From positions 13,524 through 77,523 of the forward strand of contig DASWCZ010000079.1 of NCBI GenBank assembly GCA_036395755.1: DNA of 64,000 nt, given 5' to 3'. Below, piece after piece: positions 15,828 through 24,817 of this stretch; position 1 is the stretch's first letter; the number at the start of each line of letters is the position of its first letter. Origin of the DNA: Gp7-AA6 sp036395755 (GTDB lineage: Bacteria; Acidobacteriota; Thermoanaerobaculia; UBA5066; Gp7-AA6). A program made the translations under genes and the position numbers. The notes below the pieces were generated by a model. The model saw only the letters and a program-made list of their open reading frames with translations, was not told the origin of the DNA and made no database searches.

Positions 15828-17704
15828 ACGGCTCGGCGACGTTCGACGTGATCGTCGTGGGCGCCGGCCACGCCGGCTGCGAAGCGGCCCACGCGGCGGC
15901 GCGCATGGGTCGGACGACCGCGCTTCTCTCGGGAGATCTCTCGGCGATCGCGCGGATGTCGTGCAATCCGGCAATCGGCGGTCTCGCGAAGGGGCAGCTC
16001 GTCAAGGAGGTCGACGCACTCGGCGGTCTGATGGGGCGCCTCGCCGACGCGGCGGGGATTCAATTCAAGATCCTCAATCGCTCGCGGGGCCCGGCGGTGT
16101 GGGGGCCGCGGGCACAGTGCGACAAGGCGCTCTACTCGCGGCTCGCCGCACAGGCCCTCTCGGAAACGCCGAACCTCCAGCTCGTGGAAGGCATGGCGGA
16201 GGAGCTCGTTGAGGAAGAGGGACGGGTCGCCGGCGTCGTCACGGGGAATGGAACGCGGCTCGGCGCCCGGGCCGTCGTCGTGACGACCGGAACCTTTCTG
16301 CGCGGTCTCATGCACACCGGGGAGCGGCGGACGGAGGGAGGCCGCGTCGGCGAAGCGGCTGCGGTCGGCCTGTCCGCGGCGCTCGCTCGGGCCGGGCTCG
16401 CACTCGGACGGTTCAAGACCGGCACGCCGCCGCGCGTCGAGCGGGACACCGTCGACTACGATCTCTGCGAGCCGCAGCGCGGCGACGATCCCCCCGTTCC
16501 CTTCTCCTTCCGGACCGTCGCGCTGCCCTCGCACCAGGCTCTCTGCTGGCTGACGAGCACGAATGAGCGCGTTCACGACCTGATCCGCGCCAACCTCCAC
16601 TTGAGCCCGATGTACTCCGGACGGATCGTCGGCATCGGACCGCGCTACTGCCCTTCCGTGGAAGACAAGGTGGTCAAGTTCGCCGACAAGCCGCGGCACT
16701 CGATCTTTCTGGAGCCGGAAGGATGGGACGCGCCGGAGATCTACATCAACGGTCTCTCGACGTCTCTGCCCGAGGAAGTGCAACGCGCGATCCTCCGGGA
16801 GGTCGCCGGTCTCGCAAACGCGGAGATGATCCGGCCGGGCTACGCCGTCGAATACGACTTCTCGTTTCCCGACCAGCTCCGGGGCACGCTCGAAGCCCGC
16901 GACGTCCCCGGACTCTTCCTCGCCGGCCAGATCAACGGCACCTCGGGATACGAAGAAGCTGCGGCGCAAGGGATCTGGGCGGGCATCAACGCGGCCCTCG
17001 CGGTGCGCGGAGAGGAACCGTTCGTGCTCGATCGTTCGGAAGCGTACGCCGCCGTCATGGTCGACGACTTGACGACGAAGGGCCTGGAGGAGCCCTACCG
17101 GCTTTTCACATCGCGAGCGGAGCACCGACTGCTCCTCGGCGTGGACTCCGTTCTGCCCCGCCTCCTGCCTCACGCACGCCGTATCGGGCTCGTGTCTTCC
17201 GCGGAGTACTCGCGGGCGATGCGATCCGAGGAGCGTCTGCGCCGAGCCGAGTCGGAGCTGCGGGCAGCGGAGATCCATCCGGACCGCGAGACGCGCGAAG
17301 AGTTCGAGAAGACGATCGGGATTCAGCTCGCCGAGCCGACGACTCTACATAAACTGCTGAAAAGACAGGACTTATCTGTAGAGCTGCTGATGCCTTACGG
17401 CCCGGAGAGTCTCGGGGCGCTCTGCCGCGAAGAGCGGGCGATCCTGGAGAGCCGCGTGCGTTACGAGGGATACATTCGCCGCGAGACCGATCGGGTCGAG
17501 AGGATGAAGCCGCTCGAGGGTCGCCGGATTCCGGAAGACTTCGAGTACGAATCCCTCCCCGGGCTCTCGCGCGAGGTCATCCAAAGCTGCACGCGGAAAC
17601 GTCCCCGCACGCTCGGCGAAGCGGGCCGGATCCCCGGAGTTACTCCCGCCGCCGTCGCGATAATCTGCGCGCATGTCGTCCGGTCCCGAACCTCTTCGGC
17701 CTGA
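15824..17704 (+). CDS. mnmG: tRNA uridine-5-carboxymethylaminomethyl modification enzyme MnmG (GidA)
   Basis: MnmG is the FAD-dependent partner of MnmE. The 626-residue protein has the dinucleotide-binding GAGHAGCEAAHAAARMG near the N-terminus, CNPAIGGLAKGQLVKEVDALGG and FFTSRAEHRL-like FTSRAEHRLLLG further on, and the helical C-terminus with IPGVTPAAVAII. Its last 32 bp overlap rsmG in another frame, giving a long coupled mnmE-mnmG-rsmG unit. A short AT-rich patch lies near 17343-17385 inside the gene. Confidence 0.97.
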   Translation: MNGSATFDVIVVGAGHAGCEAAHAAARMGRTTALLSGDLSAIARMSCNPAIGGLAKGQLVKEVDALGGLMGRLADAAGIQFKILNRSRGPAVWGPRAQCDKALYSRLAAQALSETPNLQLVEGMAEELVEEEGRVAGVVTGNGTRLGARAVVVTTGTFLRGLMHTGERRTEGGRVGEAAAVGLSAALARAGLALGRFKTGTPPRVERDTVDYDLCEPQRGDDPPVPFSFRTVALPSHQALCWLTSTNERVHDLIRANLHLSPMYSGRIVGIGPRYCPSVEDKVVKFADKPRHSIFLEPEGWDAPEIYINGLSTSLPEEVQRAILREVAGLANAEMIRPGYAVEYDFSFPDQLRGTLEARDVPGLFLAGQINGTSGYEEAAAQGIWAGINAALAVRGEEPFVLDRSEAYAAVMVDDLTTKGLEEPYRLFTSRAEHRLLLGVDSVLPRLLPHARRIGLVSSAEYSRAMRSEERLRRAESELRAAEIHPDRETREEFEKTIGIQLAEPTTLHKLLKRQDLSVELLMPYGPESLGALCREERAILESRVRYEGYIRRETDRVERMKPLEGRRIPEDFEYESLPGLSREVIQSCTRKRPRTLGEAGRIPGVTPAAVAIICAHVVRSRTSSA

Positions 17705-18305
17705 GGCATTTCGAGACCTTCTCCAGAAAAAGCTCTCCGACTTCCGGCTGGAGCTGGACGATCTGAAAGAGGCTCGCCTGGCCCGATTCCTCGCCGAGCT
17801 CGACCGCTGGCGGCGAACCGTCAATCTGACGGGCCGGCTTTCCCCGGATGGGCTGGTCTTGCATGCCCTCGAATCGGCATTCGGCGCAAACCTACTGCCG
17901 CTGCGTGATTCCGTCGTCGACATCGGCACAGGAGGAGGGTTTCCGGGAGTGCCGCTGGCGGTCTGCCGGCCGGACCTCCGGTGGATCTGGCTCGAGCCGC
18001 GGGAAAAGAGGGCTGCTTTTCTGCGTCACGTCGCGCGAACGGTCCCGGTCGAAAACGCCGAGGTGGTCCCCGGCCGATCCGACGAGCTCGCCGTCGAGGG
18101 CTTCGATTCCGCGACGTCGCGCGGGCTGAAGCTCGACGCCACAATGATCGCCGGCCTTCTCCGGCCGGGCGGCGGCCTCTTTCTTTGGACGACGCGGGAG
18201 AATGCGACGAAAAACGCGCTCTTGTCCCTTCGCTTTCGGCTCGAGCAGACTCTGCCAATTCCGGAAACCCGCCATCGGGTGATCGCGCTCTTTCGCAGGA
18301 ACTGA
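17673..18305 (+). CDS. rsmG: 16S rRNA (guanine-N7)-methyltransferase RsmG (GidB)
   Basis: RsmG methylates G527 of 16S rRNA using S-adenosylmethionine. The 210-residue product has VNLTGRLSPDGLVLHALESA, the SAM-binding DIGTGGGFPGVPLAV, LEPREKRAAFLRHV and ATSRGLK motifs. The start at 17673 overlaps the mnmG 3' end by 32 bp. It precedes the parS-parAB region, as in many bacteria. Confidence 0.94.
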   Translation: MSSGPEPLRPEAFRDLLQKKLSDFRLELDDLKEARLARFLAELDRWRRTVNLTGRLSPDGLVLHALESAFGANLLPLRDSVVDIGTGGGFPGVPLAVCRPDLRWIWLEPREKRAAFLRHVARTVPVENAEVVPGRSDELAVEGFDSATSRGLKLDATMIAGLLRPGGGLFLWTTRENATKNALLSLRFRLEQTLPIPETRHRVIALFRRN

Positions 18306-18319
18306 CGGCGCACGGGCAA

Positions 18320-18337
18320 CGTTCCACGTGGAACGTC
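18320..18337. other. parS: parS centromere-like site
   Basis: ACGTTCCACGTGGAACGT is an 18-bp perfect palindrome. Its core GTTCCACGTGGAAC differs from the universal ParB site GTTTCACGTGAAAC by one symmetric substitution in each arm. It lies between rsmG and parA and about 7 kb from the proposed origin, where parS sites are expected. Confidence 0.85.
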
Positions 18338-18379
18338 ATCCGGATCGCGACGGTGACAATCCATTAAGAGGCCTGCGCG

Positions 18380-18401
18380 GCTCAAATCTTTCTATTTGAG
18401 C
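18380..18401. promoter_or_regulatory. Hairpin in the parA leader
   Basis: GCTCAAAT and ATTTGAGC (18380-18387 and 18394-18401) form an 8-bp perfect stem around a 6-nt loop. Outside it CGCG on each side could extend the stem with a bulge. It ends 14 bp before the parA ATG. It has no T-tract, so it is more likely an operator or mRNA structure than a terminator. Confidence 0.4.
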
Positions 18402-18415
18402 GCGAAGGCTCCACA

Positions 18416-19192
18416 ATGCGAAAAATGGGGCGCGTGATCGCAATTGCGAACCAGAAGGGGGGAGTCGGTAAGACCACCACGGCTATCAACCTCGGCGCTG
18501 CTCTGGCGGCGTTCGACCGAACGGTCGTCCTCGTCGACTTCGACCCCCAGGCGAACGCAACCTCCGGTCTGGGCCTGGCCGACCGCAAGAACGGGTCGAA
18601 CGCCTACGACGTTCTGCTCGGGGCCGACCCCGCGCAAGCGCTTCTCCAGAGTGGATTTCCCAATTTTTCGGTCCTGCCGTCCGGCCGGGACCTCGTCGGG
18701 GCGGAGATCGAGTTGGTCGGCCAGGACGGGCGCGAACGCCGGCTCCGGGAAGCGATCGACTGCATCCGGAACCAGTTCGATTTCATGTTCGTCGACTGCC
18801 CGCCATCGCTCTCGCTCTTGACCGTAAATGCCCTCACCGCCGCGGACTCGGTGCTGATTCCCCTCCAGACCGAGTATTTCGCGCTCGAGGGGTTGAGCGA
18901 GCTGCTCGAGTCGGTCGAACGGGTTCGCCACTCCTTCAATCCGGGCCTGGAGATCGAGGGGATTCTCCTGACCCTGTACGATGAGCGAACGAACCTCGGC
19001 CGACAGGTCGTGGAGGACATCCGTCAGCACTTCGGAAAACTGGTCTACGACACCGTGATCCCGCGCAACGTGAAGCTCGGAGAGGCACCCTCTTTCGGCA
19101 AGCCGGTCCTGGCCTACGACGTCAAATCGAAGGGGGCAGCGGCCTATCTCTCTCTCGGACGAGAGGTTTTGAAGAGGAGGGCGGTTCGATGA
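18416..19192 (+). CDS. parA: Chromosome-partitioning ATPase ParA (Soj)
   Basis: ParA is a deviant Walker ATPase that moves the ParB-parS complex over the nucleoid. The 258-residue protein has the deviant Walker A KGGVGKTTT near residue 15, FDPQANATSGLG (Walker A'), VDCPPSLSLLTVNAL (Walker B) and the C-terminal LGEAPSFGKP. There is no N-terminal helix-turn-helix, so it is the chromosomal type. The ATG at 18416 follows GAAGG with six bases between. The stop overlaps the parB ATG by 4 bp. Confidence 0.96.
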   Translation: MRKMGRVIAIANQKGGVGKTTTAINLGAALAAFDRTVVLVDFDPQANATSGLGLADRKNGSNAYDVLLGADPAQALLQSGFPNFSVLPSGRDLVGAEIELVGQDGRERRLREAIDCIRNQFDFMFVDCPPSLSLLTVNALTAADSVLIPLQTEYFALEGLSELLESVERVRHSFNPGLEIEGILLTLYDERTNLGRQVVEDIRQHFGKLVYDTVIPRNVKLGEAPSFGKPVLAYDVKSKGAAAYLSLGREVLKRRAVR

Positions 19193-20040
19193 CCCAGAAG
19201 CAGGCTCTCGGACGGGGTCTTTCGGCGCTCCTGCCCGGGCGGGAGGAGGTTCCACGGGAAACGAGTGGTGCGCGGGAGGTGGAGATCGGCCATCTCGTGC
19301 CGAACCGTTTCCAGCCGCGACGGGACTTTTCCGAGGCGGGGCTCGCCGAGCTCGCCGCTTCGATCCGCGAACAGGGGATCGTCCAGCCGATCGTGGTCAC
19401 GCCGCGGGGCGAAAAGCTCGAGATCGTCGCGGGTGAGAGACGGTGGCGCGCCGCGGCGATCGCCGGGCTGACGAAAGTACCGGTCGTGTTCCGGGAACGG
19501 CAGTCGGAGACCGATCTTCTCGAGGCCGCCCTCGTCGAGAACCTCCAGCGCGAGGACCTGAACCCGCTCGACGCGGCCGAAGCGTATGCCCGGCTCAAAG
19601 AGCAGTTTCGAATGTCTCACGAGAGGATCGCCGACCGGGTCGGCAAGGACCGCACGACGATCTCGAATGCCCTGCGGCTTCTGAAGCTTCCTTCGAGCGT
19701 GAAAGATCGGGTGCGCTCCGGGCTTCTTTCGGGAGGGCACGCCCGCGCGCTCGCGTCTCTGACGTCGGCGGACGATCAGGAGCGGCTCGCGGAGGAGATC
19801 GTCCGCCGCGGTCTTTCGGTCCGGCAGGCCGAAAAACGCGTCGCGAGCTTCGGGAGAGCGGATAAGCTTCGGCGAGAACACCGTCGCGATCCGTTTACCC
19901 GGGACGCCGAGGAGAAACTCTCCCGGCGCCTGCGGTCGCGCGTGCGAATCGTGCGCCGCCGTCGCGGAGGGAGGGTCGAGATCGCTTTCGGTTCGGAAGA
20001 GGAGCTCATCGGTCTTTACGATCGGCTTGCGCGCGCCTGA
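19189..20040 (+). CDS. parB: Chromosome-partitioning protein ParB (Spo0J)
   Basis: ParB is the CTP-dependent DNA clamp that loads at parS and spreads. The 283-residue product has the N-terminal ALGRGLSALLP, the CTP-binding RPRRDF-type FQPRRDF and the GERRWRAA motif, the ENLQREDLNPLDAAEAY segment, a helix-turn-helix (RIADRVGKDRTTISNALRLLKLP) and a C-terminal dimerisation domain with basic RRRRGGRVEI. It is coupled to parA. An additional parS-like sequence lies inside its 5' end. Confidence 0.96.
   Translation: MTQKQALGRGLSALLPGREEVPRETSGAREVEIGHLVPNRFQPRRDFSEAGLAELAASIREQGIVQPIVVTPRGEKLEIVAGERRWRAAAIAGLTKVPVVFRERQSETDLLEAALVENLQREDLNPLDAAEAYARLKEQFRMSHERIADRVGKDRTTISNALRLLKLPSSVKDRVRSGLLSGGHARALASLTSADDQERLAEEIVRRGLSVRQAEKRVASFGRADKLRREHRRDPFTRDAEEKLSRRLRSRVRIVRRRRGGRVEIAFGSEEELIGLYDRLARA
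19249..19262. other. parS: Imperfect parS-like site within parB
   Basis: GTTCCACGGGAAAC resembles GTTTCACGTGAAAC with two changes and keeps most of the dyad. It is within the parB coding sequence, about 0.9 kb from the perfect site. Intragenic parS sites occur in other bacteria. It may be a weak second loading site. Confidence 0.4.
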
Positions 20041-20108
20041 GGCGAGGGCGCGGCGAGCCGGAAGCTGTGGATGGAATCAGGGCGGATCGAACCAGGAAGG
20101 AAGGGGTC

Positions 20109-20504
20109 ATGAAAGGGAAGACAGAGGAAGCGACGTTGAACGGGTTTCTGGATCGTGGGAGCCACCTGAGCGGTGATCTCAAGTTCGAGGACGGGTTCCG
20201 CATCGACGGAAAGTTCGAAGGAAAGATCACCTCGGGGAGCGAGCTCGTCGTCGGCGAGAACGCGGACGTCGAAGCGGAGATCCACGTCGAGAGACTCTCG
20301 GTCAACGGCACTCTGCGGGGAAACGTCGTCGCGACCGAGCGGATCGAGCTTCACCCGAAGGCCCGCGTGCTCGCGGATCTGACGACACCCGCGCTCGCCA
20401 TCGAGGAAGGAGCGTTCTTCCAGGGCTCTTGCAAGATGGGACAGGAAGCGCCCTCGAACGTGGTGGGGATGCCAGCGCCGGCAGCTGGAGAGCGGCGGGG
20501 CTAA
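20109..20504 (+). CDS. Bactofilin
   Basis: Bactofilins are small cytoskeletal proteins that polymerise without nucleotide and scaffold cell-shape or chromosome-organising machinery. The 131-residue product has a short N-terminal tail, then the beta-helical DUF583 core visible as about six-residue hydrophobic/Gly periodicity (GSHLSGDLKFEDGFRIDGKF, then VVGENADVEAEI). It ends in a flexible Pro/Ala tail. The start chosen is the ATG at 20109 after GGAAGGAAGGGG. It directly follows parAB; in Myxococcus bactofilins scaffold ParAB-parS, so a role in segregation is a reasonable inference. Confidence 0.88.
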   Translation: MKGKTEEATLNGFLDRGSHLSGDLKFEDGFRIDGKFEGKITSGSELVVGENADVEAEIHVERLSVNGTLRGNVVATERIELHPKARVLADLTTPALAIEEGAFFQGSCKMGQEAPSNVVGMPAPAAGERRG

Positions 20505-20577
20505 ACTACTGAATATACGTAACTTAGAGACATAAGCCTTCGATCCCAGCCCTCGGTCAAGCGTCCTTCCGTCCGGG

Positions 20578-20602
20578 TGATCTTGGACTTTGATCTTGGA
20601 CT
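20578..20602. repeat. Short tandem repeat upstream of the ATP synthase genes
   Basis: TGATCTTGGACT occurs twice, at 20578-20589 and 20591-20602, a 13-nt period. It lies just upstream of the candidate atp promoter and could be a binding site for a regulator, but this is unsupported. Confidence 0.4.
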
Positions 20603-20612
20603 GCTCGTCGGT

Positions 20613-20641
20613 TTGACCGCTTCGGGAGCGTGTGCTATTCA
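20613..20641 (+). promoter_or_regulatory. Candidate promoter of the ATP synthase operon
   Basis: TTGACC (20613-20618) and TATTCA (20636-20641) are separated by 17 bp and lie about 85 bp upstream of the first atp gene. The spacing and hexamers fit a housekeeping sigma promoter. Confidence 0.45.
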
Positions 20642-20726
20642 TCCGCGCTCCGGCGCGGTCACACAAGCGGTCTTCGTTCTCTCCCGGTCCGATCCCTAAA
20701 ATCGCGAGGAAGGCGACGCCAGCTCC

Positions 20727-21161
20727 ATGATCAAAGCCCCCGACGTGACGCTTCTCTACGTGATGTTCGCGTTCGTCCTCTCGTACGCGATCCTGAAGCG
20801 CTTCCTCTTCGGGCCTCTCGGCGCGATCCTGGCGGAGCGGGACCGGGAAGGGCGCGAGGCGTCCCGGATTCACCAGGAGAGCTTGAGGGAGCTCGAGCGA
20901 ACGGTCGCGGAGGCAGAGCGCCGGCTCGCGGAAGCGCGGCGCGAGGCGTTGAGGGAGCGCGAAGCGCTTCGCGCCGAAGGCCTCGCGAAATTCGAAAGCC
21001 AGCTGGCGCAGGCGCGCCAGGAAGCGACGACGTCCATCGAAGCCGCGAGTCGAGAGATCGGCGCCGAAGTGCAAAAGGCAGCGGCCGAGCTCTCGACCCG
21101 GGCGCGGGCGCTCGCCGTCCTGCTGGCGGAAAAAATCCTCGGACGGAAGCTCGCCGCGTGA
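20727..21161 (+). CDS. atpF': F1Fo ATP synthase subunit b' (peripheral stalk)
   Basis: This 144-residue protein has one N-terminal transmembrane helix (TLLYVMFAFVLSYAILKRFLF) followed by a long charged amphipathic helix rich in Glu, Arg and Ala. That is the architecture of the b/b' stalk that links Fo to F1. A second, different b-type gene follows with a GTGA overlap, so the stalk is probably a b-b' heterodimer. The genes for subunits a and c, which usually lie upstream, are not present. Confidence 0.85.
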   Translation: MIKAPDVTLLYVMFAFVLSYAILKRFLFGPLGAILAERDREGREASRIHQESLRELERTVAEAERRLAEARREALREREALRAEGLAKFESQLAQARQEATTSIEAASREIGAEVQKAAAELSTRARALAVLLAEKILGRKLAA

Positions 21162-21772
21162 TCGACGGCCGGAAGAGCGTTTCGGACGCGGGTCGGCGTC
21201 CGCTCGTCTGGGGGCTGTTCGGGAGCGTCCCGCTCGCGCAGCAGGAGGCCGGCGAGCACGCGGCCACTTTCCTGGGTCTGCCCCTCTGGCTCTGGCAGAT
21301 CGTCAACCTGATCCTCTTTCTGGGCGTGATGCTGTATTTCGTGGCGCGGCCGCTCGCGGCGATGTTTCGAAAGCGCCAGCTCGAGGTCGAACAGCGGCTC
21401 GAGGAAGCGAAGGAGCTTCGCGCGGAAGCGGCGCGGCTCGAAGCGCAGGTGCACGACCGGATGGTCCGCCTCGACCAGGAAATCGTGGAGATCCGGGCCC
21501 GCGGGGTGGCGGAGGGAGAAGCCGAGCGCGCCGCTCTGTCGGAGAAGGCGGACCTGGAGGTGGAGCGCGTGCGCCGGGAGGCGGAAGAGGAAATCGGGCG
21601 ACGTCTGGCCGCCGCGAAACAGGAGCTGCGTCGAACGGCAGCGGATCTGACCGCGGGCGCGGCGCGCGAGCTGCTTGCCGGAGAGATCAACGACGAGGAC
21701 CGCCGGCGGCTCCTCGAGGAAAGTGTCGCGCGGCTCGCGGAGAAGAAGCGCTCGGAGAACGCGGGATCGTGA
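21158..21772 (+). CDS. atpF: F1Fo ATP synthase subunit b
   Basis: The 204-residue product has a short N-terminal extension, one transmembrane helix (LWLWQIVNLILFLGVMLYFVA), the conserved ARPLAAMF-type turn and a long alpha-helical stalk. It starts at a GTG that overlaps the stop of the b' gene (GTGA), and its own stop overlaps the GTG of atpH in the same way. The N-terminal 40 residues are longer than in E. coli b. Confidence 0.88.
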   Translation: MIDGRKSVSDAGRRPLVWGLFGSVPLAQQEAGEHAATFLGLPLWLWQIVNLILFLGVMLYFVARPLAAMFRKRQLEVEQRLEEAKELRAEAARLEAQVHDRMVRLDQEIVEIRARGVAEGEAERAALSEKADLEVERVRREAEEEIGRRLAAAKQELRRTAADLTAGAARELLAGEINDEDRRRLLEESVARLAEKKRSENAGS

Positions 21773-22299
21773 GCCGATTCGCACGTCCCTACGCGCAGGC
21801 GTTTCTCGAGACGGTTCCGACGGGCTATGACGTCGAAGCTTTTCTCGCGGCGGCGGGGGCGATTCAGCGGGCGATCGCACAGGACGCGCGCCTGAAGCAC
21901 TTCCTCATGGCTCCAGCCATTCCGGTCGACGCGAAGCGCCGGGTCTCAGATGACCTTGCCGCCCGGGCCGGCGTCGACGAATTCGGCCGCCGGTTCCTCC
22001 GACTCGTCCTCGAGAAGCGGAGGATCGTGGCGCTGGCCGAGATCCTTTCGGCGATTCGCGCCGTGCACGATCGAAAATCCGGGATCATGGAGGCGCGGGT
22101 CACGGTCGCTGCCCCGCTCGACGCCGCGGAGAGGGCCCGGATCGAGCAAGCGCTCGCACAGCAGATAAACCGCCGCGTGCGGATGAACGTCGAGGTGGAT
22201 CCGAAGATCCTGGCCGGTTTCGTGGCGAGGGTCGGCAGCGAAGTCTTCGATGCGTCCGCGGCGCGGGCGATCGAGAGGTTCCACGAAACGGCTGGGTAA
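21769..22299 (+). CDS. atpH: F1Fo ATP synthase subunit delta
   Basis: Subunit delta caps F1 and connects it to the b stalk. The 176-residue product starts MSRFARPYAQAFLETVP, the conserved ARPYA pattern, and its C-terminal part has VTVAAPLDAAERARIEQAL and the VDPKILAGFVARVGSEVFDAS signature. It is coupled to atpF by a GTGA overlap. A palindromic element separates it from atpA. Confidence 0.92.
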   Translation: MSRFARPYAQAFLETVPTGYDVEAFLAAAGAIQRAIAQDARLKHFLMAPAIPVDAKRRVSDDLAARAGVDEFGRRFLRLVLEKRRIVALAEILSAIRAVHDRKSGIMEARVTVAAPLDAAERARIEQALAQQINRRVRMNVEVDPKILAGFVARVGSEVFDASAARAIERFHETAG

Positions 22300-22307
22300 C
22301 CACGCTT

Positions 22308-22333
22308 GGGGACAGGTTTTAACCTGCACCCGG
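22308..22333 (+). repeat. Dispersed GGGGACAG palindromic element, copy 2
   Basis: GGGGACAGGTTTTAACCTG followed by CACCCGG lies between atpH and atpA. The inner stem CAGGTT-TT-AACCTG is perfect although its sequence differs from the copies at 11133, 41621 and 47010; the flanks GGGGACAG and CTGCACCCG are shared. It ends 15 bp before the atpA start and could affect translation of atpA. Confidence 0.6.
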
Positions 22334-22347
22334 ATGTACGGAGTGTT

Positions 22348-23880
<1,533 letters not shown>

Positions 23881-23914
23881 AGTTATTCGTACTTACGACT
23901 GAACTCCGGAAACC

Positions 23915-24796
23915 GTGGCTTCGCTCATCGACATCCGCCGGCGACTGAAGTCGGTCAAGAACACACAGCAGATCACCCGGGCCATGAAGATGGTCTCGGC
24001 GGCGAAGCTGCGGCGGGCGCAGGACCGGGTCATCGCCGCGCGGCCTTACGCGAAGGCGTTGCGCGAGGTCCTCGCCTCCGTCTCTTCGCGGGTGAAGGAA
24101 GCGCAGCACCCGCTCCTGGCCGCCCGCGAGGAGAGGCACGTCGCGCTCCTCGTCGTCGAGGGCGACAAGGGTCTGGCGGGGGCCTTCAACGCGAACATCA
24201 ACCGCGCGGTCGCGGCCCTCCTCGCCGAGAAGAAGGAGTGGCAATCCGTCACGATCCTCCCGATCGGGAAGCGGGCGTTCGATTACTTCCGGCGGCGCAA
24301 GGCGACCCTCGCGCCGAAGGCCTATCCCGGAATCTTCGCGCGCGTGGAATACGCGCACGCGAAGGAGATCGCCGACTACCTGACGGCGGAGTTCGTGGAG
24401 GGCCGGATCGACGCGGCCTACGCGGTGTACAACGAGTTCAAGTCGGTCATGACGCAGATCGTGCGCCGCGACCGGATCCTCCCGATCTCCCGGTCGGAGA
24501 CCGCGATCGCGGAAGCGGCCGCCTCGGGGGCTCCCGCCGTCGAGTACATCTACGAGCCGGATCCGGAGACCATCCTCGCGAAGCTTCTCCCGCGGTATCT
24601 CGAGTTCGTGATCTTCCGGATGCTGCTCGAATCGGCCGCCGCGGAGCACGGTGCGCGGATGACCGCGATGGAGTCGGCGACGAAGAACGCCGGCGACATG
24701 ATCGACTCGCTGACGCTGACCTACAACCGCGCGCGCCAGGCGCGGATCACGAAGGAATTGATCGAGATCGTGTCGGGCGCGACGGCGCTCGAGTAG
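23915..24796 (+). CDS. atpG: F1Fo ATP synthase subunit gamma
   Basis: Gamma is the central rotor shaft of F1. The 293-residue product starts from GTG with MASLIDIRRRLKSVKNTQQITRAMKMV, the classic N-terminal helix. It ends with the C-terminal helix TKNAGDMIDSLTLTYNRARQARITKELIEIVSGA. Length and both terminal signatures are normal. Confidence 0.97.
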   Translation: MASLIDIRRRLKSVKNTQQITRAMKMVSAAKLRRAQDRVIAARPYAKALREVLASVSSRVKEAQHPLLAAREERHVALLVVEGDKGLAGAFNANINRAVAALLAEKKEWQSVTILPIGKRAFDYFRRRKATLAPKAYPGIFARVEYAHAKEIADYLTAEFVEGRIDAAYAVYNEFKSVMTQIVRRDRILPISRSETAIAEAAASGAPAVEYIYEPDPETILAKLLPRYLEFVIFRMLLESAAAEHGARMTAMESATKNAGDMIDSLTLTYNRARQARITKELIEIVSGATALE

Positions 24797-24817
24797 CCCA
24801 AAGGAGACGTGAGAGAC

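Noticed and set aside
11646..15974. A 1442-codon minus-strand open frame opposite yidC-khpB-mnmE
   Set aside because: Exceptional length comes from GC-rich codon bias; it is antisense to several certain genes and contains no known domain.
22278..22292. GTTCCACGAAAC near the end of atpH as a further parS site
   Set aside because: It lacks the central TG of the parS palindrome, so the arms are out of register; likely chance within coding sequence.
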